Positions 18,573-27,907 of a stretch of 64,000 bases of DNA are shown here, piece after piece. Position 1 is the first letter of the stretch, and each line of letters opens with the position of its first letter. The position numbers were made by a program, and so were the translations under genes. The notes beneath the pieces were generated by a model. That model worked only from the letters and a program-made list of their open reading frames with translations. It was not told where the DNA came from and did not search any database. This DNA is from Psychrobium sp051201665 (GTDB taxonomy: Bacteria; Pseudomonadota; Gammaproteobacteria; Enterobacterales; Psychrobiaceae), in the NCBI RefSeq assembly GCF_051201665.1, contig NZ_CP179210.1, forward strand, positions 4,216,001-4,280,000, read 5' to 3'.

Positions 18573-20432
18573 ATGTTTGATCTATTTTTGAGCGAGTTTA
18601 AACGCTATCGCTTAGTAGCGCTTGCCGCCTATTTTTTACAAATCTTGTGTTGGATTATCATCGGTAAAATGATGATAATTTTACAGCCAATCTACTTTAA
18701 ACACGCTATTTTAATGCTGTGTGCTTTAAGCGCAGGTGTGGGTATTGGCGCTGTGCAAATGCTATTACATAAGCGTAAAAACCATTGGACCTATTTAATA
18801 CATCGACCGTTATCAATGTCCAAAATTCATTTAGCGCTAAGTGCAGCAGCGCTTTGCGTTATTTTCACTGGTTTTATCTTTCCTTTTATTAGTGTAGTGG
18901 CATACCTAGATTTAATGACCAATAACGTTGTAGACGTGCGCCATTATTTAATGTGCGTCGAGATGATGTTAATTGCGGCAACGGCCTATTTTATTACAAC
19001 TTACGCTGTTTTATCGCCTTCAAAATTGGTGATTATGTCGTTATGGATGGTGGCGTATTTGTGCGCTAGAAACACCATTCACGCTAACTACATGTTGTTA
19101 TATGCCGCTATTTTTTGTGGCTTAAGTTTTTACATGTCTCGTTGTGCTTTCAAAATAGATCTGTCAGTTTTTTCCAGTAAAAAACCGATGATTGTTTTGA
19201 TGAGTGTAGCAATGCAACCACTGCTTTTTTGGATATTAGGCAGCTTGCAAGCGATTTATTATCACGTGCCAATGAGCATAATGGGCATTCACCCCAATAA
19301 AGATTTAACAAAAGATAGTTACTATTCTTTTGTTCGCAGCGATACCAACCAACAGTTTGCCGCATTGCTTGCCAAAAGTGATAGCGATTTAGCGCCAGCT
19401 TTAAATAGACAACTGAGTTTGGCTAAATTTAAGAGTTTTGGATTGCGAGAGCGTGTTGATGTAGCCAAAGGTCAACTATTTACCAGCGATCGTGGTTATG
19501 AAATATGGGATGAAAACAACAATATATGGGTGTTTTCCCATGACAAAATGGTGTTTGAAGGTCGTCACGTTAGAACCGATGAACAAGCTGGATTTTTGAC
19601 GAGAGCAGGTTTTGTAGCAGCGTCAGAAAAAATAACACCGCTACAGCAATTTGAATATGTGCCTAATATTATTAGCTCACAGTATATCTACACCCAAAAC
19701 ACGCTGTTTAATATTGATTTTAAAGCGCAAAAGATAACGCCTATTTACACACTGTCAGGGGATGAAATCTTCGCGGGCTCACCGGTATCGGCTTTTGATC
19801 TCACGCTACTTAGCACCAACAAGCGACTTGTTTTATTCAATAAAACCGACTTTTCGACGGCATCAAGCCTTATTGAACCATTACATAGCGTGAATTTGCC
19901 AATAGCATTAGAAAACAACATGCATGTTGAAATAAGTCAGATGACCGACGGTTATTTATTGTTATTTAACAGCTCTCACTTCTTTGGGTTTGAAGAAGAA
20001 GGCAGTGAACTGATTTATGTTACGCATGATAACGACATTACTTCACTTGCTGTAAAACAGTTTGATATTCGTCATCAGTCTCGTTTACTGACCGAACAGT
20101 ATTTCACCCTATCTCCTATCGTGTCTAATGTGATTGAGTTTTCGCTAGGGCGTATTCTTACCACCATCAAAACCACACCAGAATCGATGAAGTATTTCTG
20201 GCAACGCAGCTACCCGCCGAGTATCTGGGAATTTTGTATAAGCATGGCGTTATTTTCTGCGCTAATTACCTTAATTATTGCTAAACGCCTACCGATGTCT
20301 CCAAGCAATCGTTGGCTATGGGTCGCTTTAAGCTTAATTGGTGCACTACCCGCATTAATTGCATTTTTGATTCTTAATGACTGGCGCGATGCACTGCGCA
20401 ACGACTTCAAACAGGAGACATCACATGTTTGA
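18573..20432 (+). CDS. ABC transporter membrane protein, first of two tandem paralogues
   Basis: 619 residues. Six or so transmembrane segments are crowded in residues 1-225 (starting with AAYFLQILCWIIIG), then a soluble, largely beta region of about 300 residues (230-540) and two final transmembrane segments (about 550-610). The opening MFDLFLSEFKRYR and the motif HKRKNHWTYLIHRPL recur in the next gene, so they derive from duplication. As the partner of the ATPase it should form the transmembrane part of an exporter; the large soluble domain is unusual for ABC-2 permeases and could be extracytoplasmic. Confidence 0.8.
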   Translation: MFDLFLSEFKRYRLVALAAYFLQILCWIIIGKMMIILQPIYFKHAILMLCALSAGVGIGAVQMLLHKRKNHWTYLIHRPLSMSKIHLALSAAALCVIFTGFIFPFISVVAYLDLMTNNVVDVRHYLMCVEMMLIAATAYFITTYAVLSPSKLVIMSLWMVAYLCARNTIHANYMLLYAAIFCGLSFYMSRCAFKIDLSVFSSKKPMIVLMSVAMQPLLFWILGSLQAIYYHVPMSIMGIHPNKDLTKDSYYSFVRSDTNQQFAALLAKSDSDLAPALNRQLSLAKFKSFGLRERVDVAKGQLFTSDRGYEIWDENNNIWVFSHDKMVFEGRHVRTDEQAGFLTRAGFVAASEKITPLQQFEYVPNIISSQYIYTQNTLFNIDFKAQKITPIYTLSGDEIFAGSPVSAFDLTLLSTNKRLVLFNKTDFSTASSLIEPLHSVNLPIALENNMHVEISQMTDGYLLLFNSSHFFGFEEEGSELIYVTHDNDITSLAVKQFDIRHQSRLLTEQYFTLSPIVSNVIEFSLGRILTTIKTTPESMKYFWQRSYPPSIWEFCISMALFSALITLIIAKRLPMSPSNRWLWVALSLIGALPALIAFLILNDWRDALRNDFKQETSHV

Positions 20433-22296
20433 TCTATTTAAAAACGAACTAAATCGTTTCAAGAAGATAGCCTTTATATTCGGCTTTGTGTTGATGGTAT
20501 GTTGGGCCTATGCGTCAACGTCTATTGCGCTGACCGAAATGAAGACGATGAAAACATTTTCGGTGTATCTTATTGTGATTGCTGCCAGCTTTATATTTGG
20601 CGTGACACAAATGTATTTGCATCGCCGAAAGGCACAATGGACTTATTTAGTACATAGACCTATTGCGACCAAGAATATTCATCTTTCGCTGATTGGCGCT
20701 GGTGCATTGTTGTTAGTAGGCGCTCTAATACTCCCTTTTATTATAGTAACGTTAGGTTATGATCTGACGACTAATATGGTCATTGAAGGAAGATATTATC
20801 TATGGATATTGCATCTGTTATTTGTATCGATATCGAGTTATTTCATCGGTAATTACGTTATTTTATCTCCTCACAAAGCCGCAATTTTAAGCTTTAGTTG
20901 GATCATTCTCATCACGGGCTCACGCGATATCGTGAGCAGTGGAGTCCTTATTGGTCTAGATATATTAACTTTATGTATTACGTTTGTTTTATCAATAATA
21001 TCGTTCAAAGTTAATCTCTCTGAACAATTTAGCGACAAGAGACTTGTGCTATTTAGTGCACTTGCACTGCAACCTTGGTTTGCTGCCGTTATCATTTTCA
21101 TGCAAGTGACCTATTATCACTTTCCATTAATGCTGATAGACAAACATCCCGATCAATATTCGCAAGGTCAGCATGCTGGATACTACAGCGAAGTGTGGCG
21201 CTTAAAAGCTTCTCAATTGGCTGAAAAGTTTATTTATGATGATTACCTGCAAAAGGAACAATTGGTAAAACGCTTAGAAAAAACAGAAATTCAGCGATTA
21301 AACACAAGATTTGTCCCGAAACAATTGATAGGCCAAATACAACACCAAGATAAGCAATTTGCTCTTAATGATTCCGTTAACAAAACTCAATGGGTATTTT
21401 CTCATCAAAAAGGCGTGCTCGTTGGTCATCACCTGATCACAGATAAGCCGGTCGGTTTTGTTGGCGCACAGGGTTTCTTAGCAGCAGATGCCACAATCAA
21501 TGAGAAAGATAGATTTGGCGGTGTTCCAAGCGTTTTGTTTAATAAGTTTATTCAAACAAATGACACCATTTATGTCGTCGACTTTTCACAACGTGAAATT
21601 GAGATTAAACATCAACTTACCAATGGTGAACAATACCAAAGTAATGTTGCACCTCAACAATCGGGTGATTACTACTTAGTTATTTCAAATAAATCTCTCT
21701 ATGCATTTAATTATGGACGTTTTGACGAAGCCAATGAATACACCCAGCCCGCTTACGTGATAGAGCATCCATACCCTTACAATCCAACATTAACCATTCG
21801 ATATACTGATCTTATTGACGGCTATCTTTTGGATTATCAAAGCAGAATGCTTCATGGTTATAGAAAACCGGGATATGGCCTCCTTTATGTGAAACATGAT
21901 GGCTCATCAGAACTACTGGCGACACATTCTTTTAAAGGCTATCGACCAATCCCATCATGGATATCAACGCAAGATTATTGGATATCACCTATTGTTGTTG
22001 GTTTAGGTTATCGTTATTTAGAATCGTTAACGAGACCGTCATACAAAGACTCTTTTATGTCAATAGACGAAGTATTTGAAGCTTATCCGCCACAAACATA
22101 CTATCTCATCTTGTTTGCAGCGATATTCAGTGCCCTGATGACTTTGTTATTGGCACGAAGAATAAAACTGTCCACCAGCAATACGTTGATGTGGTGCATA
22201 CTCAATTTAGTTTGTGCTCTGCCAGGACTATTAGCATTTCTCTTTATGACTAACTGGCGTGAAGCGTTATTCGCCGCCAAACACAATCCCAACTAA
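20425..22296 (+). CDS. ABC transporter membrane protein, second tandem paralogue
   Basis: 623 residues from the ATG at 20425 (AGGAG 9 bp upstream); it overlaps the end of its paralogue by 8 bp. Same plan: transmembrane segments in about 15-225, soluble region to about 545, two terminal transmembrane helices. Shared motifs are MFDLFKNELNRFKK, LHRRKAQWTYLVHRPI and, near the C-terminus, ARRIKLSTSNTLMW against AKRLPMSPSNRWLW. Together with the first copy it probably forms a heterodimeric permease. Confidence 0.8.
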   Translation: MFDLFKNELNRFKKIAFIFGFVLMVCWAYASTSIALTEMKTMKTFSVYLIVIAASFIFGVTQMYLHRRKAQWTYLVHRPIATKNIHLSLIGAGALLLVGALILPFIIVTLGYDLTTNMVIEGRYYLWILHLLFVSISSYFIGNYVILSPHKAAILSFSWIILITGSRDIVSSGVLIGLDILTLCITFVLSIISFKVNLSEQFSDKRLVLFSALALQPWFAAVIIFMQVTYYHFPLMLIDKHPDQYSQGQHAGYYSEVWRLKASQLAEKFIYDDYLQKEQLVKRLEKTEIQRLNTRFVPKQLIGQIQHQDKQFALNDSVNKTQWVFSHQKGVLVGHHLITDKPVGFVGAQGFLAADATINEKDRFGGVPSVLFNKFIQTNDTIYVVDFSQREIEIKHQLTNGEQYQSNVAPQQSGDYYLVISNKSLYAFNYGRFDEANEYTQPAYVIEHPYPYNPTLTIRYTDLIDGYLLDYQSRMLHGYRKPGYGLLYVKHDGSSELLATHSFKGYRPIPSWISTQDYWISPIVVGLGYRYLESLTRPSYKDSFMSIDEVFEAYPPQTYYLILFAAIFSALMTLLLARRIKLSTSNTLMWCILNLVCALPGLLAFLFMTNWREALFAAKHNPN

Positions 22297-22345
22297 TCAT
22301 CATTAATTCTTGATGCTGCCAAGCAGCATCAAGCGAGTAAACATT

Positions 22346-24496
22346 ATGAAATCATTATCAAAACTATTAAGTATTTTGAGCCTGACTGCTGCGTGTTTAT
22401 CAGGATCAGCTCATGCTATTTTCATTGTTGAGTTAAATGAAGAACTCACTGACGACGCTGTTTATTCATCACCGTCAACGCTTGAAAAGCAAATTACCAT
22501 TAGCCAATCAAAGCCAATACCTAAGCTACATGACTATCAAACTATTTTTAATGCCAGCAACATTTATGGTGTGTCATTGTCCCCAAATGGAAAGTATTTA
22601 AATTACTTTGAAAAAAGTGGGCCAGATCATAAGCGTATTGTTTCACTGTGGATTTACGATATTGCCGCTAAAGCATCTCATAAACTCTTCAGCACCAAAC
22701 AATTATCGAATGTGAGATGGACTGTCGATAGCCAATCAATGTTCTTTGAAACGCGTAAAAACATTGCAGTTGTTGGCGTAAATAAAGGTAGTGCTCCGCA
22801 AATATTGTTCGACAAAAATAATCGCTATCATGACAAAATTATTAGTGATGATAATACCTTCACCAATAGTGTTATTGTGCGCCGATGGCATTCTGAAACT
22901 AAGCAGTATCAGGTACTTCGTGTAGAGAACAATGGTAAAGAGTCTATTATTTATCAAACGCCACACCGCTTCTCAAGTTTTGGGTTAGATGCTGCCGGAA
23001 ATCCTTCTATCCTATCCCGCTACAATGAAGAAGACGGCAACAAAGGTGAAAAATACATTATTGATATTGCCGACAAGCAAGAAAAAATACTGTGGCAGTG
23101 TGAATGGGATGATCAATGCGGTGCTATCTATTTCGATAGAAAACGACAAAATCTATTGTTAATCTCAAATTATCAATCAGATCTCACTCGACTAGCACTC
23201 ATTGATTTGTCATCTAACAGCGTAAAAACAGTGCATTGCGACCCATTAAATCGCGCCGATTTATCCGATGCTGTATTTCAATTTGATCAGAAGAAAAAAT
23301 TAATTAGTGCGCCTATTATTAGTTATCACGGTGACTACATAAAAAACCATTCAGATAACAAAGAATTACAGCAGCACATTGATTTTATAGAGAAAAGTTT
23401 AGAAACATCGTCAATGCGTATTAGAGCATCACTGTCACAAGATATTAATCAACAACCTTGGTTAATCATAGATAATAACAATGCATACAGCTCGTTACGC
23501 TATTACCTATATCAACCAACAACCAAAACGTTAACACGCCCTTTAAAATCAATTGTTGAACAAGCGAATGTAAATAAACCAATGCTTAAACAACATGATA
23601 TTGCTGCAAAATTTCCAATGCATTACACGAGCCGCGACGGCTACCATTTACAAGGATATTTAACCTTGCCTTCTGGCGTTGATATCAGCAAAGCACCACT
23701 AATCACCAATGTACACGGCGGCCCATGGAGCCGTGTAACCGACAAATATCAACGCTCAACGCAATTGTTAACTAACCGTGGCTACATAGTATTTGAACCA
23801 AACTTTCGCTCATCAACTGGCTTTGGTAAAGACTACCTTACTAGCACAAAGGGCGAACATGGTGATGGGCGAATTCAGCGCGATATCATTGATGGCGTTT
23901 ACTATTTATTAAACAATAATGTCGGCGATAAAAATCGATTAGCTATTGTTGGCCATTCATTTGGTGCTTACAGCACACTTGCCGCATTAGCTTATACGCC
24001 AGACTTATTTCAAGTGGGTTTTGCTGGTGCACCGCCTCATGATATTGGCCGTTCAGCCATGTATTATTACCGGTTTACAAAGCAAACCAATAAATATAAT
24101 CGTGAATACTTTATGAAACAGCTGGTCATTGACTGGGATGATAAAGAATTAATGGCCAAGCATTATGAAAAATCACCAGCAGCACACGCAAAGCATATTA
24201 AAAAGCCGCTAATTATGTGGGCAGGAAAAAACGACCGCCGCGTGTTTATTGCCGATGTTAAAAACTACGCGTTAACGGTGGAAGAAATGAATAAAAAGGT
24301 TAGCTTATTCGTCGATCCGAAAGCGATGCATTCACCATCAAGCAAAGTCGGTATCTATGCTTATCAATACTTACTTGAAAAGTCGTTAGCCGATAATATT
24401 GGCGGTAAACTAAAATCAATCGATCCAGTAAAAGATAAAAAACTATGGCGCTTTATCAACAAGAATATGGCTATCGACCACAATAAATTATTGTAA
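22346..24496 (+). CDS. S9 family prolyl oligopeptidase-like serine peptidase
   Basis: 716 residues from the ATG at 22346, which gives a signal peptide (MKSLSKLLSILSLTAACLSG, possibly a lipobox at LTAAC). An N-terminal beta-propeller precedes the alpha/beta-hydrolase catalytic domain (about 430-690). The nucleophile is in GHSFGAYST (Ser about 537), the aspartate in GKNDRRV (about 628) and the histidine in AMHSPSS (about 661). It follows the ABC genes by about 50 bp on the same strand and may belong to that operon, possibly acting on peptides outside the cytoplasm. Confidence 0.88.
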   Translation: MKSLSKLLSILSLTAACLSGSAHAIFIVELNEELTDDAVYSSPSTLEKQITISQSKPIPKLHDYQTIFNASNIYGVSLSPNGKYLNYFEKSGPDHKRIVSLWIYDIAAKASHKLFSTKQLSNVRWTVDSQSMFFETRKNIAVVGVNKGSAPQILFDKNNRYHDKIISDDNTFTNSVIVRRWHSETKQYQVLRVENNGKESIIYQTPHRFSSFGLDAAGNPSILSRYNEEDGNKGEKYIIDIADKQEKILWQCEWDDQCGAIYFDRKRQNLLLISNYQSDLTRLALIDLSSNSVKTVHCDPLNRADLSDAVFQFDQKKKLISAPIISYHGDYIKNHSDNKELQQHIDFIEKSLETSSMRIRASLSQDINQQPWLIIDNNNAYSSLRYYLYQPTTKTLTRPLKSIVEQANVNKPMLKQHDIAAKFPMHYTSRDGYHLQGYLTLPSGVDISKAPLITNVHGGPWSRVTDKYQRSTQLLTNRGYIVFEPNFRSSTGFGKDYLTSTKGEHGDGRIQRDIIDGVYYLLNNNVGDKNRLAIVGHSFGAYSTLAALAYTPDLFQVGFAGAPPHDIGRSAMYYYRFTKQTNKYNREYFMKQLVIDWDDKELMAKHYEKSPAAHAKHIKKPLIMWAGKNDRRVFIADVKNYALTVEEMNKKVSLFVDPKAMHSPSSKVGIYAYQYLLEKSLADNIGGKLKSIDPVKDKKLWRFINKNMAIDHNKLL

Positions 24497-24502
24497 TAAG
24501 TG

Positions 24503-24549
24503 TGCGCCAATTGCTATCTAATTTTCGTAATTGGTATCACATCGGCGCA
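24503..24549. terminator. Nested inverted repeats between convergent genes
   Basis: TGCGCC (24503-24508) pairs with GGCGCA (24544-24549) and, inside it, CCAATT (24507-24512) with AATTGG (24529-24534). AT-rich ends flank both sides, compatible with a bidirectional terminator between the peptidase and the converging hypothetical gene, but the stems are short. Confidence 0.35.
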
Positions 24550-24558
24550 TTTATTTAA

Positions 24559-25299
24559 TCAGTAATAAGTGTCGTCTTTTGTAAAGGTACCGGGAGATAT
24601 GGCATTCACAAATGTCTTAAAACTCAATATCCACAAACATATCAAACCAAAAATATATAAGTACGTATTTTGTGTTTGAAAAGCCCTAATACGCGGTTTC
24701 AATAAGCGATATGACAACAACATTCTATCGTCAGACTTAAGCTGATAAATAACACCTTCTTGATGCCACACATTGATCTGAGCACCGCTAGGGTATTCTT
24801 TCTTGATGGTTTGACACATGCGATGGTTGACATCAAATGCCGCAAATAAGTCAGATCCCGATGATAATTCTAAGTCGATATAGCGACGAATATTTCCTGT
24901 TTCTTCATCTTCCACATCAGTCACCACGCAGCGCATGTCAGACACGGTCGTATTGTATTGCCGAACATTGTCTAATGAAGTGACCCAATATTCGTTGCCG
25001 ATTAATGCCAATATACACAAAGTAGCCGCCAGCACGGCAGTGATCACAAAACGTCGACGTTTTTTATGCCCATTGGATTTGAAATCGACAAAAAATGTAT
25101 CAGCTTCATCATCATCGCTGTCATCATCATTAAAACCACTAAGATGTTCGGTATTACTGCCGTGTAAGTTGCCACACAGGCGACGACGTTCTATTTCATT
25201 AACTAATGCATCAAAGTTCTCAGGATAACGCTCGGCGTCAATACGGCGTCTTGTTTCCAATAAGTCTTTAAGAGAATATGTGGTGTAATCAAGCTTCAA
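24559..25299 (-). CDS. Hypothetical membrane protein with two transmembrane helices
   Basis: 246 residues, not recognised. An N-terminal helical segment (YSLKDLLETRRRIDAERYPE) and an acidic linker (NDDDSDDDEADTFF at about 57-70) precede a KKRRR stop-transfer and a transmembrane helix (about 85-105), then an extracytoplasmic domain of about 105 residues with cysteines at about 124 and 161, and a second transmembrane helix (about 213-233). The topology resembles DUF3592-type proteins. A truncated relative of its N-terminus lies directly upstream at 25435-25617. Confidence 0.65.
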   Translation of the reverse strand: MKLDYTTYSLKDLLETRRRIDAERYPENFDALVNEIERRRLCGNLHGSNTEHLSGFNDDDSDDDEADTFFVDFKSNGHKKRRRFVITAVLAATLCILALIGNEYWVTSLDNVRQYNTTVSDMRCVVTDVEDEETGNIRRYIDLELSSGSDLFAAFDVNHRMCQTIKKEYPSGAQINVWHQEGVIYQLKSDDRMLLSYRLLKPRIRAFQTQNTYLYIFGLICLWILSFKTFVNAISPGTFTKDDTYY

Positions 25300-25434
25300 A
25301 GCATTAATCCGTTTAAAATCATCGCGCTATCATAGTATAAACAACCCACTCATCCAACAGTTGACTTTTCAATGCTACCTTTACTAACTTCATGACAAAC
25401 TTACCGAAAAATATCCAAAACAGAAATATTATTA

Positions 25435-25617
25435 TCAGTTTAAAAATTCTCTCTTTATTGATGTAGCTTTGATAACGCAGATCATTTTAATTGGTGATAA
25501 CGATCTAAAGCAGTGAACGGTGAGGGCGAGTTGATCACAGTCATCTTGCTGCTTTTGTGGATCAAGATTTTTTCTTTTTGAAATGAGTTCTTCGAGAGTG
25601 TATTGAGAAAAGTCCAT
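25435..25617 (-). CDS. Short protein, probably a truncated paralogue of the downstream gene
   Basis: 60 residues. The opening DFSQYTLEELISKRKNLDPQ matches the N-terminal pattern TYSLKDLLETRRRIDAERYP of the next gene, but homology ends after about 25 residues and the rest (CFRSLSPIKMICVIKATSI) looks like out-of-frame sequence. Probably a decayed tandem copy; expression cannot be excluded. Confidence 0.4.
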   Translation of the reverse strand: MDFSQYTLEELISKRKNLDPQKQQDDCDQLALTVHCFRSLSPIKMICVIKATSIKREFLN

Positions 25618-25690
25618 TTGCGTTAAAAATCCAAAAAAACGCTTTAGTTAGGAAATGTAACTGTAAGCTAAAACGCTATATTTGGTTTAA

Positions 25691-27073
25691 TTAGATAACT
25701 CTTGAAAACTGCTGCTGACGGGCTCTATCGCGTAAATAAACATCAAAACACATGCAGATATTACGGATTAATAATTCACCTTTCGGTGTGACCTTTAATG
25801 AACGGGCATCATATTCAACCAATTTATCGTCGATAAACGTTTGAAGTAATTGAAGATCTTCTTTGAAGTATTCTTCAAAGCTAAGATCCCATTGCGATTC
25901 TATCGATCCAAAATCTAATTCGAAGTGACAGATCAATTGTTTGATCACTGCTCGGCGAATAAAGTCATCTTCTGCTAAGCCAACACCTTTCCATAATGCA
26001 TTAGATCGTTCGTCGACGCTGGCGTAATACTGCTTAATATCTTTTTGGTTTTGTGCGTAACAATTACCAATTTGACTAATAGCTGAAACACCTAGCCCTA
26101 GAAGATCACACTCAGGCTGCGTTGTATAGCCTTGGAAATTACGGTGTAATTTACCGTTGTTTTGCAAAATAGATAACTCATCGTCAGGTTTAGCAAAGTG
26201 ATCCATGCCGATGTACTGATAGCCAGCAGCAACCAACTGATTAATGGTATTTTCTAAGATTTGTAATTTTTCACGAGGAGACGGCATGTCTTCTTCTTTT
26301 AATTTACGCTGCGCGGCAAAAATTTGCGGTAAATGCGCATAGTTAAAAACAGACAAGCGATCTGGCGATAACTCAATAACTCGATCAATTGTTTTCGCGA
26401 ATGATTCAGTGGTTTGATGCGGTAAGCCGTAAATTAAATCAATGCTGGTGGACACAAATCCAAGCTCACGAGCACGCTCAATCATCGCAAAAATAAATTC
26501 TTCACTTTGTTCACGATTAACGGCGACTTGAACATCTTTATTGAAATCTTGCACCCCTAAACTAATGCGGTTAAAGCCTTCGTTACGCAAATTATCTAGG
26601 GTGTCTAATTCAATTTCACGTGGGTCAATTTCAATCGAGTATTCACCAACATCAGCAAAATTGAACTCTTGGCGTAATAAATTCATTAATGAAGATATTT
26701 GTTCTTTGGTCAAAAAGGTCGGTGTACCGCCGCCCCAGTGCATCTGAGTCACAGTTTGATGCTTAAATAATTGAGCACGCGCCGTAATTTCTTTGGCTAA
26801 GAACTCTAAGTACTGATCAGCTTTATGGGCATGGCGAGTAATAATTTTATTACAGCCACAGTAGTAACAAAGCATGTGACAAAACGGGATATGAATATAG
26901 AGCGATAGACTTTCATTGTTGCTATTAGTGACGGCTTGAACAAAGTCATCTTCAGCAAATTCTTCGCTAAATTCGAGAGCAGTTGGATACGATGTATATC
27001 TTGGACCGCTATAATTGTATTTTTCAATTAAAGCCTGATCCCATTCTATTGTTTTATTCACGCTATTGACCAA
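25691..27073 (-). CDS. hemN: Oxygen-independent coproporphyrinogen III oxidase
   Basis: 460 residues, full length for HemN. This radical SAM enzyme decarboxylates coproporphyrinogen III to protoporphyrinogen IX without oxygen in heme synthesis. The 4Fe-4S motif CHMLCYYCGC near residue 62-71 has the CxxxCxxC of the family and the extra cysteine of HemN; MHWGGGTPTFL and SIEIDPRE follow as expected. The upstream region carries an FNR-like site near 27125-27138, in line with anaerobic induction. Confidence 0.95.
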   Translation of the reverse strand: MVNSVNKTIEWDQALIEKYNYSGPRYTSYPTALEFSEEFAEDDFVQAVTNSNNESLSLYIHIPFCHMLCYYCGCNKIITRHAHKADQYLEFLAKEITARAQLFKHQTVTQMHWGGGTPTFLTKEQISSLMNLLRQEFNFADVGEYSIEIDPREIELDTLDNLRNEGFNRISLGVQDFNKDVQVAVNREQSEEFIFAMIERARELGFVSTSIDLIYGLPHQTTESFAKTIDRVIELSPDRLSVFNYAHLPQIFAAQRKLKEEDMPSPREKLQILENTINQLVAAGYQYIGMDHFAKPDDELSILQNNGKLHRNFQGYTTQPECDLLGLGVSAISQIGNCYAQNQKDIKQYYASVDERSNALWKGVGLAEDDFIRRAVIKQLICHFELDFGSIESQWDLSFEEYFKEDLQLLQTFIDDKLVEYDARSLKVTPKGELLIRNICMCFDVYLRDRARQQQFSRVI

Positions 27074-27108
27074 TGTTCACTTAAAGATTAACGTATATTA
27101 TTAATCAG

Positions 27109-27139
27109 ATTGCGATTTCAAATATTGATCGATCGCAAT
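27109..27139. promoter_or_regulatory. FNR-like box and dyad in the hemN/TetR divergent promoter
   Basis: TTGATCGATCGCAA at 27125-27138 matches the FNR consensus TTGAT-N4-ATCAA at 8 of 10 positions. A hemN -10 candidate (TAATAT on the minus strand, 27095-27100) would put this box near -43, close to the class II activator position. In addition, a perfect 8-bp inverted repeat ATTGCGAT-N15-ATCGCAAT (27109-27116 and 27132-27139) spans it and could be the operator of the divergent TetR gene. Confidence 0.4.
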
Positions 27140-27194
27140 GACGCACTCAATAATTTGTCTTGACTCCACAAACTCGCAATGGAAGGCATGAAAA

Positions 27195-27785
27195 ATGACA
27201 TCACGCGCTAATACAGACCAAGAAAAGCAGCAAAAGCACCAAGCAATCATTGATTCTGCCGCTTCACTGTTTCAAGAAAGCTTTATCTTGCCGACCGTTG
27301 CGACTATCGCTAAAGATTGCGGCCAAGCAAAAGGAACTGTCTACCTTTACTTCTCAAGCAAAGAAACTATTTATATGTCGTTGCTACAACAGCATTACCA
27401 AATATGGTTTGAGCAATTGCAACAAACACTTGCCACTACTCAAAGTTTGGCAGAGCTATTAAATTGCTTTGTGAAATACCCATTAGAAGACCCACTATTT
27501 TTTCCATTAGCTAGTTTATCGTGTTCAACATTAGAACCGGGCTGTAATGAACAAATTAAGAATGAGTACTATCAATGGATGAATAATCACGCCAATCAAG
27601 TCGCGGCGCAAATAAGTCAACAGTTTCCAATGTTGACTGAAGCCCAAGCACTGGCGCTATTTAGTGATAGTCACGGTCTAATATTGGGACTGTGGCAACA
27701 ACGACAGCGCCAACAAAATGAAGATTTTCAGGCGCATTTGAAAGCTGCATTAGCAAGATTATGGAAAGGATATTTTGCCAAATAA
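27195..27785 (+). CDS. TetR family transcriptional regulator
   Basis: 196 residues. N-terminal TetR helix-turn-helix at about 15-60 (QAIIDSAASLFQES, then VATIAKDCGQAKGTVYLYFSSKETIY, a textbook recognition helix). The C-terminal ligand-binding domain is of the helical type. Divergent from hemN; the 8-bp dyad in the shared gap is a candidate operator. No efflux gene lies beside it, so its target may be hemN, the moa operon downstream, or remote genes. Confidence 0.9.
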   Translation: MTSRANTDQEKQQKHQAIIDSAASLFQESFILPTVATIAKDCGQAKGTVYLYFSSKETIYMSLLQQHYQIWFEQLQQTLATTQSLAELLNCFVKYPLEDPLFFPLASLSCSTLEPGCNEQIKNEYYQWMNNHANQVAAQISQQFPMLTEAQALALFSDSHGLILGLWQQRQRQQNEDFQAHLKAALARLWKGYFAK

Positions 27786-27907
27786 TTTTAGGTGAAATAA
27801 AGTGCAGCAAATTCTGTTCTTATACTTTGAAACTGATCCACTGACACCGCAGGCCACATTTGCTATGGTGGACACAGAGTATTTTTTGGCAAACCTTAGG
27901 CAAACTC
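27786..27907 (+). promoter_or_regulatory. moaA leader, possible molybdenum-cofactor riboswitch
   Basis: 122-bp leader before moaA. It contains stretches able to pair, for example CCAC (about 27853) with GTGG and the segment CCGCAGGCCACATTTGCTAT. In many gammaproteobacteria this position upstream of moaA is occupied by the Moco RNA motif. I cannot verify the consensus by eye, so the assignment rests mostly on position; a covariance-model search would decide. Confidence 0.3.
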
